Shown: positions 51,401 to 61,639 of the stretch, piece after piece
Numbering within the stretch: the first letter of the stretch is position 1
Layout of the letters: each line of letters opens with the position of its first letter
NCBI RefSeq assembly: GCF_003369915.1
Contig: NC_046674.1
Location: 4,402,001-4,466,000, forward strand
Direction: 5' to 3'
DNA: 64,000 nt
Source: Drosophila miranda
Taxonomy: Eukaryota; Arthropoda; Insecta; Diptera; Drosophilidae
Made by a program: the position numbers and the translations under genes
Notes under the pieces: model-generated
The model's input: the letters and a program-made list of their open reading frames with translations, nothing else
Told to the model about the DNA's origin: nothing
Databases searched by the model: none

Positions 51401-52343
51401 AGCCATAGCAGCCGTCAGCAGTGGACCGGCAGTGCACTCGCCCAAGCATTCGGCAAACTCCAGCTCGATGAGCGATGCCATCGACTACCAGGAGAGCGTC
51501 CTGCTGCGCCGCCAGCAGCTGAGTCGCGTGGCCGAATGGGTGCAGCACAACACACAGCAGTTGGAGCAGAGGAATCTCCAGCAGCCGCCGCTACCAAGCG
51601 ACTCCACAGCGGGCACAGAGCGACAGTCCTCGTACTCCACGCTAGATCGGATGGACTCCATTTCGATAGAGAAGCTGTCAATGGACTCGGGCTACAAGAC
51701 AACGCCCCAGCAGCTGACCAACGGCCCCACGGAGGACTCACTGTCCCCCAAGACGGACATCACAAGCAATTCCCTGCCGGAGGCAGCCGCCGGTGCACCG
51801 ATGGCCAAGAAGACAGAGCTCTGCACCACATACTACAGGCGGACCACCAGATCGGGACTGCCAGTGGCATACACCACCACTGCAGCAGCAGCCGCGGCTG
51901 CCGCCACTGCCGGCACCACTCCAGGTGGGGACTCGCTGTCGTCTGGCTCCGGCTCGGCGCCTCTGATGTGCCCGGAACAGCCCACGTGTGATATTCTCAA
52001 CTATAAATACTATCCCAATGACACGGACAAGACGCGATCCGTGCAGGCGGAGCTGCACACGACCACACAGCACGTGGACATCGCCCAGATGGAGTACAAT
52101 GTCAAGCAGTTCCTGCTCAAGCAGAACGAGTGGTCCATGAGGGGCGGACAGGATGGTGCCGCCCAAGGAGCTAATGCCACAGGAGGCGGAGCAGCAGCCA
52201 TGCCGGGAGGAGTCCGTCTGGTGCGGCACACACGTCTGATGGGACCAGGAGTGGGGGAACGGGTGCGTATGGCCACGCCTGGTGGAGTTGTGGCCGCCCA
52301 ACCAGGCGCCATGGCGCCGCACAGAACTGAAACGAATTTATAA
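11907..52343 (+). CDS. TJAP1/Pilt-BEGAIN-like coiled-coil scaffold protein
   Basis: Six coding exons with consistent phases: 11907-11927 (MSTIVEQ, donor CAG/GTGAGA), 25265-25714, 47802-47885, 47988-48186, 49802-50976 and 51054-52343, giving about 1,072 aa. Exons 2-6 are secure; exon 1 rests on a good Kozak context, a near-perfect donor and matching phase 0. After an Ala/Thr-rich stretch, residues about 55-190 form a coiled coil (EIEQLQQALIEKQ, YDRLYESHKRVQKVNQSLED) running into ERYKADISLAIQLLQCKPDS and LPIDIQAKVSAYM, the conserved core of vertebrate TJAP1 (Pilt). The remainder is low complexity: an Asn-rich run at the start of exon 5, a Cys cluster (HCDTCACSK, LCLRCHSN), polyalanine runs, and Ser-rich regions. 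TJAP1 is a Golgi/junction-associated cytoplasmic protein; the fly role is unknown to me. Introns are 13.3 kb, 22.1 kb, 102, 1,615 and 77 nt. Other 5' exons or alternative exons could exist in the large introns. Confidence 0.75.
16033..16100. repeat. 10-bp minisatellite (CCATTCTGCC type)
   Basis: About seven units, the last few carrying TACC or TTCC variants. Confidence 0.85.
18670..18721. repeat. CCACT pentanucleotide repeat
   Basis: About ten tandem CCACT/CTCCA units with single-base variants, followed by a pyrimidine-rich tail. Confidence 0.85.
19377..19412. repeat. Poly-G run of 36
   Basis: G36 without interruption inside intron 1, the longest of many G/C homopolymers in the window. It could form quadruplexes. 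The length may be partly an assembly artefact. Confidence 0.85.
20928..21197 (+). CDS. Doubtful intronic small ORF with signal-peptide-like start
   Basis: An in-frame ATG at 20928 (also at 20874) opens 89 codons. The first about 21 residues (MRLITEFLLVSLLIHSVSA) look like a cleavable signal peptide, followed by an Asn/Ser-rich middle and a very basic end (KKRMTIRKRFRK). It is on the host gene's strand inside a 13 kb intron. I recognise no family, see no promoter or poly(A) signal close by, and no splice support. It may be chance. Confidence 0.15.
   Translation: MRLITEFLLVSLLIHSVSATNEEGQKNATVLMKDLSNIINNDNSIPPTLSVPHKHHSLLSCLSANTTKKRMTIRKRFRKVMHWPGFSPV
21640..22330. repeat. AT-rich tandem array of about 140-bp hairpin-forming units
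   Basis: Four to five diverged units, marked by a TTTCCTACAA-like block at about 21693, 21836, 21971, 22121 and a decayed copy at about 22256. Each unit carries nested inverted repeats: an outer pair AAAGTGTTTTATATTTA / TAAATATAAAACACTTT and an inner pair AACGTATT / AATACGTT around AAA. The region is over 80% A+T and contains no gene. Confidence 0.8.
28010..28060. repeat. (CT)n microsatellite
   Basis: About 25 CT units with one TTT interruption. Confidence 0.9.
32347..32438. repeat. GTGTCC/CATGTCC hexamer-heptamer repeat
   Basis: Two runs of GTGTCC flank a short run of CATGTCC. Confidence 0.85.
34034..34560. repeat. Tandem duplication of about 270 bp rich in ATAACGAATTGG motifs
   Basis: 34034-34300 and 34310-34560 are direct copies (offset 276 bp at the left end; the right copy is shorter by internal deletion). 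Both share GTCGGGGTTTCACTCGGAGG and a right part built from short units containing ATAACGAATTGGTATAACGA. Confidence 0.9.
35546..36060. repeat. Degenerate minisatellite, inverted relative of the 34-kb repeat
   Basis: About 15 diverged units of roughly 30 bp with the pattern CTCGTTACTCCAATTCGTT. The reverse complement is the AACGAATTGG..TAACGAG unit of 34.0-34.6 kb (for example CCAATTCGTTATGGTTCT here matches the complement there). Confidence 0.8.
36957..36987. repeat. (GA)n microsatellite
   Basis: About 15 uninterrupted AG units. Confidence 0.9.
40011..40049. repeat. (CAG)13 trinucleotide repeat, intronic
   Basis: Thirteen perfect CAG units. All three frames are open locally, but no splice sites or coding context surround it. 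Confidence 0.95.
42109..42169. repeat. CCTG/TGCC tetranucleotide repeat
   Basis: GCCT units with TTTG and TTCC interruptions. Just upstream (41.93-42.11 kb) is a weaker repeat of ATCATCCTC and ATCAGCA(T/G) words. Confidence 0.8.
42467..42497. repeat. (TTG)10 trinucleotide repeat
   Basis: Ten consecutive TTG/GTT units in intron 2. Confidence 0.9.
46326..46345. repeat. Poly-C run of 20
   Basis: C20 in intron 2, between a CT-rich block and unique sequence; one of several long G/C homopolymers. Confidence 0.9.
48262..48332 (+). promoter_or_regulatory. Two adjacent GC-rich stem-loops just after exon 4 of the TJAP1-like gene
   Basis: First stem: TACCCGGTAC (48262-48271) with GTACCGGGTA (48292-48301), 20-nt loop. 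Second stem: GAGCCGCGGC (48309-48318) with GCCGTGGCTC (48323-48332) around the tetraloop CCTT. The second stem pairs fully only as + strand RNA (one G-U). They lie 75-145 nt past the exon 4 donor in an otherwise AT-rich intron (48187-49801). The role is unknown. Confidence 0.55.
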
Positions 52344-54539
52344 GAAAAGCGAAGGAAGGGAAGCCAGAAAGAGGAGCACAAGGAGAAGAAGGAGGAGCAG
52401 CAGGAGTTGCAGAAGGAATGGCATGCCGCATGGCTGCAAGCGACGAATTCAAAGAGTAAACCAAACTGTATTCTAGTCTAGTTTTTGTGTTCTTTGTTTT
52501 TTGTTTGCTACTTTTACGTTCATACGAGTATTCTTCGATCCATATCCATATCCATATGGATCAAGGTATACATATATAATAGAAGGCTAAGCAATGTGCT
52601 AGATGTGACTTAAGTTGGGATTAGGGCATCGATCCGATAGGAGCAATGGATGATACTATATGTACGATATATCTAATACACACAAACACAAACTACAACT
52701 AGGAATACTGCTTTGTTGCCATAAGATTACTCTGTAAAAGAACTTAGAACTGTTTGTGGACAAGGGAGAGAGAGACAGAGAGAGATATGTAGTTGTGGCA
52801 CTTGTGGGGATCTACCTATAAGAATGTTTTCCACATTTATTATGTTTCGTATGATATCATTCCGTTATTCCTGGATATTTCATAGCTTTTCTTATGAAAT
52901 TTCATACTAGACATTTTTGCAATAATATCAGTCGTTTTTCCTTTAAAAGTTGGGTTTTTAAATGACCAAATCTGTTCTAAACATTCTAAACTGGTTTTAT
53001 AAGAAAGTTCTCTTATATTCCTTAGTTATCCTTTTCAAAGTTCCTATATTATATGTTCATTATAGGATAAGTTCTAAGTGGTTGAGTTTTTAATGAATTT
53101 ATAGATTGTCTTGTAATATCTTTCCACTATAATTTCTACTCAAACTTTTCCAAGTCTTCCGCTTTTATACTCCCAAAACCACTCTCTTTTCACCATCTTC
53201 CCAAAGTCCGAAAGTCTTCCCTTGAACCTGGAATTTCTATGCTTTCTATTTCCCAACCAATGCCACAACTCACTCGGACACACCACAACAACAGCAGCAG
53301 CAGCTACACCGAAAGCAAATCTAAGACATATGATATGGTTATTCTTTATAAAATAAAAAACCAAAAAAAGAAAGAAAGAAAATCTCATAACGTAACATTT
53401 TATGTGTCTGAATGTTAACCCACAATTTGAAAACCCATAAAAGCTTAGGTTATCAAAGATATATATTATATATGCTATATATACGATACGATTGATATTT
53501 GATAAGCGCGTGTTTTTTTTCCATAATTCTAGAATTCCGATTGTGCAATATATATTTTTTTTATTAGCGTAAAATGATATTTTATTTTTATAAAATGCGA
53601 CCAAAACCAAAAAAAAAAAAGAAAACAAAACAAATAAAACCAGGGGAAACCTGTTTTAATTTTGAGATTTTATTTGAGATTTCTATTGAGCATTTTCTTC
53701 AGGCCTAAAGCTTCAGCGCTATAGCTATGAAAACCCGTCGTCTATTGAAAGATATATACAAAAACAAAAAACAAAAAAAAAAACAAACAAACAAAACAAA
53801 AAACAAAAGTACTGTACCTTCTTAGCGAAAAAAACACCACACAACTGTACTCAATTCCTGCCCATTAGATGACCTTCATATAGAACCTATAATCCTCTGC
53901 TAACTGCTAAATCAAAGATATATATACACAGACGTACACACACACACACACACACAAGCATTATAAACGTATCTGAACAGACATATGATTGTAATATCCC
54001 ATATATATTTACATGCATCTATATATACATTATACATACCATATATATCATATATATATATACCATATATATATATATAGAATCCAAATCATAATCGTGT
54101 ATCCAACCCACAAGAAAACCAACCCCAAGAAAACATTCAACGGCTTCACATTTTTCCACTCATCGAAAATCAAACAAAAACAAAAACCAAACAAACAAAA
54201 AAAAAACCCAAAAGAATGCCTCGATATTTACTCGATATTTATATCTACCTACTATATATGTATCTGTATATCTATAACTCCGATTTTTTTACCATGTGTC
54301 TACACTGAGCGAAATGCTTAAATGGAAATGCTTTAAGACGAATGTTATGTTTGGCCCAATTCTAGCGTAATTTCCTACTCTATCCTTTGCCTGTTAAGCA
54401 CTCGATCATCCTATGATATTATCGCTGAAATCAAAACAACTTTGGCTTAAGTTTATGAACCAATCTAATGAAAGACTTGTCGTTTATTAAGGAACTCGAA
54501 TCATTTTCACCCTTTACCATTGTATATCTCTCATGCTTC

Positions 54540-54845
54540 AGTCTTTGATGCTGCAATCAATGAGCCTTCTATTTGTTATCGTGCGATATGTAGGCCTTCT
54601 ATCTCTCATCCTTCAATCTTTGCTCTTGCCACCTACCTAGCCCACTAGCACCTTCAATCTTTTATCCCCTGACACCTGTGACTCCCTCAATCTCAGCTCT
54701 CTCCTTTCACCTTCTTTCATCCTCCAATCTGTGGTCCAACAATCTTTGCTCCCTTCACCTGGTAACCCCTTCAATCTTCAATCTCCATCGACCCATAGCT
54801 CCCTCAATCGTTGCTCCTTTCACCTGTGGAACTCCTGTGCTCAAC
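54540..54845 (+). repeat. Degenerate pyrimidine-rich repeat (CTTCAATCTTTGCTCC / TTCACCTG)
   Basis: Words CCTTCAATCTTTGCTC, CCCTCAATC(T/G) and CTTTCACCTG recur seven or more times at irregular 20-40 bp spacing. Confidence 0.6.
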
Positions 54846-55454
54846 AAACAAATTATATCAACATTCAATCAAATCCCTGTCCCACGTCCCCATATACACT
54901 GCCCCGCCCCCCAATCAGACCCCCCTATACCCCCATCATCTACCCCCTACCACCAAAAAAAACTAACTTTAAGTAGAATCATTATCCAGCTCAAAAGACA
55001 ACACACAAAACCAGTGCGTAAGGCTGCTTATAAGAAAAGCATTCCCTTAGCTAAAGAATTACTAAAAGAAAGAAAGAAAAAAGAAAAAAAAAAAAATTGA
55101 AATGGAATTTCAGCAAAAAAAAAAAAAAAGCTTAAAATATAAAACAAAAAACTAGCTTAAATATTTGGGCATAAGTTTAACTCAAGCTGCGAATTTTAGT
55201 TACCGTTTTTTGAAGTTTAATTTGTTCGAAACGTTCTGTCAGATACTTAGCCTTATATCGAATGTACGATGGATATATGTACGAGTATGTAACGAGTATA
55301 ACGCCTCTCTCTCTTGGTTGAATGTAATCAATTTTTGAGCTATTGAACCACCTTAATGTGAAACAAAACAGACAACAACATCAAAAATAATGAAACAAGA
55401 AAACAAATGGAAAATAATTTAAATATAATAAATATGAGATAATTTTTTTTTTTG

Positions 55455-55460
55455 AATAAA
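55455..55460 (+). terminator. Poly(A) signal, TJAP1-like gene
   Basis: A clean AATAAA after 3.1 kb of 3' UTR, about 300 bp before the convergent secreted-protein gene's stop. Confidence 0.5.
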
Positions 55461-55529
55461 ACTGAAAAGTCTTTCAATCAAGATGGGCAATGAAATAAAT
55501 TGTATATATTTTATATTTTTTGTATAGTT

Positions 55530-55549
55530 TTTATTTTATGATTTTTATT
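55530..55549 (-). terminator. Poly(A) signals of the secreted-protein gene
   Basis: TTTATT at 55530-55535 and 55544-55549 (AATAAA on the - strand), about 210 nt past the stop codon at 55760. Confidence 0.5.
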
Positions 55550-55759
55550 CGGTTTTAGTCGATATTTAAAAAAAATTCCTGGGCAAAATATGAAATAAAT
55601 AATTTGTGTGTGTTTTTTGTTGTGTGGCGGCATGCACTTAGAAAACTAAAGAAACATTTTCCTTCATTTTCAATTGAAATCGAAAAATGGCGACGAAAAT
55701 GGCGTCAGTCGTGTGGGGATCGGATCGGTTGATCCTCTCTTTTGCCTCTCTCTCGCTCT

Positions 55760-57250
55760 CTAAAGAGCCACTGCATCGACAGCAGCCACTGGCAGGGGCT
55801 GGACAATGGTATCGACGAGCACCTCCCGGCCATCGCTGGCATCGTCATTGACCACGATCACCTCGTTGGTGGGAATGGCCTCCTCGAACGAATCATCGAT
55901 GGCCTCTCCGCTGGCACGCACCTCGTTCTGGTCCTCCGACTCGGGGACAAACTCCGCCACATCATCGCTGGCAGGATCGATCTTGTCATCCACCTCGGGC
56001 TTGGCCGGAGCCTCTGTCACTGGCGAGGGCACCACAGCGGGGGCATTCTGTGGGCGGTTGCCGCCCAGGAAATTGATGATGCCCTGCAGGGGATTCTGGT
56101 TCTGCTGCTGCTGGGCTGGAGCGGCGGCAGTGGCATTGTTTCCACCGCCAAAGATGTTGCTCACGAACTGCTGGATGGGGCCTGGTGGACGGGGCGTGGT
56201 GGAGCCTGGGTTGGTCAGCCCCGTGAGCGTGCTCTGGAACTGATTGCCCAGATTGCTGGCGAACTGCTGGATACCCTGGAAGGCCTGAGTGGTGGAGTTC
56301 ACCACAGATTGGGCTGCGCTCTGCACTGCCTGCTGGGCGGAGGTGATGGCCTGTGCGGGGTTCAGGAAACCGGGAATTGTGGGCGCCGGCGTGGGTTGGG
56401 CGGCTTCATCGGCAGCCAACTGCTGTACGGCTGGCTGCTGAGCCGGCTGCTGGGGCTGGAACTGATTCAGGAACTGTCCAATGGGCGAGTTCTGGATGAG
56501 CTGCTGCACAAAGTTCCCCTGGGTGGTGCTCTGCTGCGTGGGCGTGGCCTGGGTGGCCTGCCGCAAGTGGGGCTGTCCATGATCTCCCAGATCGGCCTGA
56601 TCCTCGACCGCGGGACTGGCATCGACTTCTTCGGCGGGCACTACAACGGTGTCTTCGGCGGGCAGGGTCTTGAGAATGGTCTGGGCCGGCTCTTCGACAG
56701 GTTTTGGCTCCTCTTTGATGGCTTCAGCCTCACTGATCAGGGGCTTGATCTCTTCCTCCTTGATCACAGGCTTGATCTCTTCGGCTTTGATCACTTTTTC
56801 CTTGATTTCAGGCTTGACCTCTTCTTCCTTGATCAAGGATCTAATCTCCTGCTTGGGCTTGACCTCCTCCAACTTCTCCTGAACCTTGGGCTCTTCAAGG
56901 ATTGGCTTGGATGCCTCTGCAATGATCGGCTTGGACTCCTCTTTAAGAGCCTCTTCAATGATCGTTTTCAGAGCCTCTTCAATGATCGGCTTGGGAGCAT
57001 CGATGATGGGTATGGCCTGCTCTTGGACGATCGGCTTGGCAGGCTCTTCCACGATCGGTTTGGGAGCCTCTTTGGGCAGGGCTTCCTCGACGATCGGCTT
57101 GGCCTCTTCTTTCACCAAAGCCAGGGCCAATGGCGGCTCCTTATCCTCGATGATCGTCACGGGTATATCGAGGGCCTCCTTGGGCGGCTGCAGCACACGT
57201 CCCTGGCTGGCAACCGCCAGGCAGAGTATCACCAAGACAATGGACTTCAT
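55760..57250 (-). CDS. Secreted low-complexity protein with KPI(V/I)EE repeats (496 aa)
   Basis: A single uninterrupted - strand frame from ATG 57250 to a TAG at 55760-55762. Residues 1-17 (MKSIVLVILCLAVASQG) are a clear signal peptide. Residues about 35-205 are an Ile/Pro/Glu/Lys-rich imperfect repeat (KPIVEE, KPIIEEALK, IKPVIKEEE). A Gln/Pro/Ala-rich stretch follows (QPQQPAQQPAVQQ), then an amphipathic Ala/Gln/Ser region (NPAQAITSAQQAVQSAAQSV) and an acidic C-terminus (PASDDVAEFVPESEDQ). There is no enzymatic domain and there are almost no cysteines, so an extracellular matrix, cuticle or seminal-type structural protein is possible. I do not recognise a named gene. A TATA box lies at a normal distance upstream. 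Confidence 0.85.
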   Translation of the reverse strand: MKSIVLVILCLAVASQGRVLQPPKEALDIPVTIIEDKEPPLALALVKEEAKPIVEEALPKEAPKPIVEEPAKPIVQEQAIPIIDAPKPIIEEALKTIIEEALKEESKPIIAEASKPILEEPKVQEKLEEVKPKQEIRSLIKEEEVKPEIKEKVIKAEEIKPVIKEEEIKPLISEAEAIKEEPKPVEEPAQTILKTLPAEDTVVVPAEEVDASPAVEDQADLGDHGQPHLRQATQATPTQQSTTQGNFVQQLIQNSPIGQFLNQFQPQQPAQQPAVQQLAADEAAQPTPAPTIPGFLNPAQAITSAQQAVQSAAQSVVNSTTQAFQGIQQFASNLGNQFQSTLTGLTNPGSTTPRPPGPIQQFVSNIFGGGNNATAAAPAQQQQNQNPLQGIINFLGGNRPQNAPAVVPSPVTEAPAKPEVDDKIDPASDDVAEFVPESEDQNEVRASGEAIDDSFEEAIPTNEVIVVNDDASDGREVLVDTIVQPLPVAAVDAVAL

Positions 57251-57385
57251 TTTTGCAGATCTTCAATGGAAATTCACTCGCGTTTCAGGCGCACGCACAC
57301 AGGTCTCTCTGCTGTCTGTAAAAAAATCAACGATCACTAGCGCCTCACGGCCGCAACTGTTGGAAATCTGTTTGGACTCTTGGCA

Positions 57386-57392
57386 TTTTATA
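57386..57392 (-). promoter_or_regulatory. TATA box of the secreted-protein gene
   Basis: TATAAAA on the - strand, 136 bp above the ATG. An initiator-like CAACAGTTG lies about 30 nt downstream, placing transcription start near 57358. A 5' UTR of about 110 nt results. Confidence 0.75.
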
Positions 57393-57420
57393 CACCCGCC
57401 CCGAGTGCGACGTCGGCGGC

Positions 57421-60400
57421 GGCGTTGGCGTTGGCATCGGCTTCGGCATCGACTGAGCCAAAGACAAATAACCTGAAGAGCGAGCGGCAGCCGACCGGGC
57501 CAAGAGGGGAAGTGCATGCACGGTGGCAGGGGCATCATATCATTGCCAATGTCTTGGCCAATTCTGGTGCTGAATGTCATTGAACCTCTCCATAACCAGG
57601 CTCAAGAAGAGGATCCACTGCCACTGCCACTGCCTCTGCCTCTGCGGCTCGAGGTTGAGTTACAAGAAGGAATCGAAGGGGCGGGGCCCTCAAGAAAGGG
57701 TCTCTTACAGGGCTTTGGCCAAGAAGTGGTTTAAGAAGCTGCAGACATAATTGGCCTCTCGCATGGAAGGGGGGAGCGGGGGGCGGGCATTAAAAGGTAG
57801 TGAGTGGCAGGAGGCAGAAAAAAAAACCCCTGAAGAGGCCATCTTTCTATAGGCATGGCAGTACTTACGAGTGCTTATATGGTTAACCAGAGATTTGCTA
57901 ACCAAATGTTGATCATCTTGTTAAGGCAACAAAAGAGAAAGAGGGAGAGAGAGAGAGAGAGAGAGAGACATCATTGAAGATCACTCAGTAAGGATTTGAA
58001 GTTGAGACTTTGTATTGTTTGTACAGATTTCTAGCGGATTAGCATTGATTTTCTAAGACTTAAGGCGTGCATTTTCTGATCACAATCTATAATATTTGAA
58101 GAAGATATGTGGAAGAACCTATGGAAGGGATTCCCTAAATGTATTTTAATGACCTGCTATCGTTAGGTAGAAATCCCTGTTGGGGTGCCATAAAACCACG
58201 CAGCTGGTGCTATTTACATATACGATCCCTTACTTAAGGAAAGATAAGCTTAGATATAGGTCTCTTTGACTCTTTTCGTGTGGGAATCTTTGCACTTATA
58301 ATCCTTCAAATTCGATTTTCCACAGCAGAGACCAGACCTCTGAGATCTCTGAGATATCTCTGCGATATCTGATCATGTTAAGCCCCTTCCGTTCCAGCAA
58401 CACGGCAAACGACAGACAGACACAACACACTTTGTGTTTTTCACTCTCATTCCTTGTTGACTCGATTTCGATCGGCAGATTTTTCTTGTTTTCTCCACAA
58501 AGAAACTCTTCTCTTTTGGTTGTTTCTTTTTCTTTTCTTGGACTGCGTTCTGCTTGAAAGTTCTTCGGCTGCTGGGGCCTTTGGTGGCTCTGTCTTTGGC
58601 TCTTTTGGTGACCAAACCCGTTCCCCAGTCTCGTCTCAAAGATGGGGCTTTGAAAAACCTGCTCTGTCTATTTTTAGACTCAATTAGCTTGCAACGATGG
58701 TCTTTGTGGATGCAGCATCGCATCTCTTCTTAGGAGATGCGTTTTCACCCATTCTGGGTTAATAATTCATTAGAAATGCACAAAAAGCCATTCAACGCCC
58801 ACAAAAACACAGACTCTTGAGTGGCCCAGGCGGGTGCAGGGCCTGTGCCTGGGGGAGGGGGGCGGGGAATACATGTTATACTTCTATGCAAATGATGGGG
58901 ATTTAAATGTAAGTAAATGGGTCAATCGATTGGAAGAGAAAATTGTAGGAAACGTAAAGCTCTACGCCGCCCCAAGTTTTCTTTTTGGAATCCATGGATT
59001 TGATGTATCTCCCTGCCCAGAACAGAACCCGTTCTGAAGGAAGGTACCCTCTGAAATCTCTGCGCAAAAAAAGGGCATAAAAAACAGCACAGAGAGATCT
59101 CAGATCTCCTCAGATCGAAGTCGTCTGCTAAGGACATTGACTTGTTTTATTTTTTTTATGGGGCCCCCTCTTTCTTTCAAATTGATTTCCGAACAAGTTT
59201 GCGCCCAGAGACCCGAACCAACCCAAATCTCATAATTTGGGTTCTTAAGTACGGATTTTTATGGTTTTTCTGGGATTTCTTTAATTGTTTTTTTATTTTT
59301 GTTTTTTGCACGCGTTCGAAGATCTCATTTGCTCGAGTTTCGACTCCAAAATGTATGCGTTGTATTATGCAACAAACACACATGTAGACGTTTTTTTTTG
59401 TTTTTTTTTTTTCTGTTATCGCACCCATCGCTTGGCTTGTCTTGGGTCGCGAATCGCCTGTCGAATTAACACCTTGCTCACATACGTAGCATACGTAGCA
59501 GGTGGGCGACGACGCTACTATGCCCGCATTGGGGCGTGGCCCCTACTAAAACGGTGGCAACTTTCACTCAACAATCGTGTGGAATAATAAAGAAACAGCA
59601 AAAACAGCAACAAATAAAAGTACACTTCACATGCAAAGTGGGTGACAATCCAACAATCGATGGGGGTGGAGTGAGGAGTGAGCACGGGAGTGGGGGTGGG
59701 GGTGCTGCGGAGTGCTTGACAGAAGTAGGCAATCTCTCGTCATCCAACAATTACCTCACTTATCAAACGTCGCGCACACTTGTAATATTTGTGTCATTCA
59801 TGTTTTGTCAAGGTCACAAATACAACAACAAAAAAGCCTAAAAAAATTATTTATGAGTGAAATTGTGTCATTTTTGCAAGTGTGCAAGGCTGACGAGCTT
59901 TCGCGAACGAATGGATTGATTTAAGGGAAATTTTAGAGTTCAATGGGTCGAATATTGAAAGAAGCCTCCATTTTATTTACTAAAATGACATTTAAATCCT
60001 CGAAATATTGCGCCAGTTCTCTTGGGAGCTCCGATCTCAGTTTTTGTTCAGATAACACTAAATTGTCAGATTTTGCATTCGAAATTCAAATTCGAAACCT
60101 CAAAATGTCTAGCAAGGCTTGAGTTTATCACTCTCTTCTATTTCCCGCCTACCTACTGATCTATCTTTATATTCTTGCGACACGCTACATGTTTTTACAC
60201 AATATTCTTTTTCTGCTTATTTTCCTATAATTTACCATTAATTTTCATACGTTTTTGTAAAACAAATAAACATCATTAACAAAATATTTATGTAAATATT
60301 TGAATTTAAATTTGAAAAAATTAAACTGTCTGGCAGAGCCGTGGCTAGCGCCATCTAGCAACTATAAAACAAAACCAAGTTCTGTATATTTTTTAATGAT

Positions 60401-61229
60401 ACGGCAACGCCACAGACACCTTGCAAACGCAAAGTGAGACACAACAATGAGGTGGTGCTGGTATTTATTTTTTGATCGATTTGATCAATTAAAATACATT
60501 AAATTATATTAAACATTTTATCAGCCTCCAAGCGATCCATTTATCTGGCAGCGCGGCGTAATATTTTTCATCATTCTGGCAGCACCCGGTCATAAACGAT
60601 AAAAGATATGGAATAACTAACAATATTTTATCATCTTCTTTGTGTAAACTTAATCTAAAATTAACATATATCTAAGAAAATTGATTCATCAATTGGATAA
60701 AATTATGTGTTTGTGGCTTGTAATATTAAACCAAATATTAAATCAAGGAATATTTCAAGGTACATTAACCCATTGTCGACTAATTTACGGTATATTTTAA
60801 AATCAAACCAAAATAAAAAAAAAAACCATAGGGAAAGGAAGAAGAAGAAAATGCATTAGCTGGTGGGTTGATGTGGTGGGGAGGACGAACATCTGTTCAC
60901 CTGACAACACGCAGACACGCGGCGGACAGAAGGCGACCGGCATTTTTAAAGGTATATTTAAGAACAAAGGGTATAGAAACTTCCACACGCAGAATTTTTT
61001 AACTGCGCCCTCTCAAATCGAACTTCCGTGCATCATTTATTCCAATGGCATTTAAATCCTTGTCGCTCATTCACTTCAAACAATTTATATTTGGCGCTCA
61101 AGTTTGGTGGGACTTGCTCTCTATTTCGTGGTGGGAAATCATCTCTTCGTGGAGGGATTTTTCATCTCAGCACTGTCCCATACTCCCGTTTTCATACGTC
61201 CTATGTTGCTGGCAACATTTAATTTGTAT
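57421..61229. other. Intergenic region, no recognised gene
   Basis: Contains a (GA)n run (57946-57968), repeated GAGATCT/AGATCTC words near 58.33-58.37 and 59.09-59.12 kb, T- and A-rich stretches and short chance frames. No splice-supported or domain-bearing frame was found on either strand. Confidence 0.5.
60345..60358. promoter_or_regulatory. Possible CTCF-like motif
   Basis: CTAGCGCCATCTAG; its complement reads CTAGATGGCGCTAG, close to the fly CTCF core (A-R-A/T-GGCGC). It lies intergenically between the secreted-protein gene and the repeat cluster. Motif match only. Confidence 0.25.
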
Positions 61230-61530
61230 GGGATTGAGCAACGTTCTGCATCCTTGGGGAAATGGATAGAATATCTCCAATGTATGGAAAAACAAGTAAG
61301 TCTCTGTTTTAAAGCTATCACAATGATATTTTGTTTATTGTCCTTTTACGGAGACCAAGAATTACTATCGGGATCAGGATATATTTACAGGAAATAAATC
61401 AAATGCATGAATAGGACTAATAAAAATCAATCTAGGTAAATGTCTTTATATATTAAGTTTTAAAGCAGCTTTTAATACTGATATCTAATACATATATAAA
61501 TTCTCGTTTTATATAAAATTAACGAAATAG
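61230..61530 (+). repeat. Dispersed repeat, copy 2 (partner 10790-11065)
   Basis: Same ordered blocks and orientation as the 10.8 kb copy, about 50 kb away, including ATCGGGATC..GATATAT and the ATAGGGTATA..AAATG end. Confidence 0.65.
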
Positions 61531-61639
61531 GGTATACAAATGATCATACAGCAGAGTCTGCTTGCCGTTACTTTGTATATGTGTGTGCATGTGTATGCCT
61601 TTTTTTTTTGTCTGTGCTGTGGAAATCTAGGGATGGCAG

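Larger units (their letters stand above)
52344..55480 (+). other. Long 3' UTR of the TJAP1-like gene
   Basis: 3.1 kb between the stop codon and an AATAAA at 55455-55460, with no convincing gene on either strand. It is rich in A runs, TATA dinucleotide tracts and, at 54.54-54.85 kb, a pyrimidine-rich degenerate repeat. Long 3' UTRs are common for neural Drosophila transcripts. Confidence 0.55.

Noticed and set aside
54678..55100. 140-codon frame in the 3' UTR region
   Set aside because: It is driven by the pyrimidine-rich repeat and A runs, with low complexity, and lies between the stop codon and poly(A) signal of the TJAP1-like gene.
58373..58723. Overlapping frames on both strands near 58.5 kb
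   Set aside because: Short, compositionally biased (T-rich), and without splice or domain evidence.
61104..61294. Exon-like open segment ending at a GTAAGT donor
   Set aside because: Its right part matches the dispersed repeat at 10.79-11.07 kb, so the open frame is more likely chance or repeat-derived.
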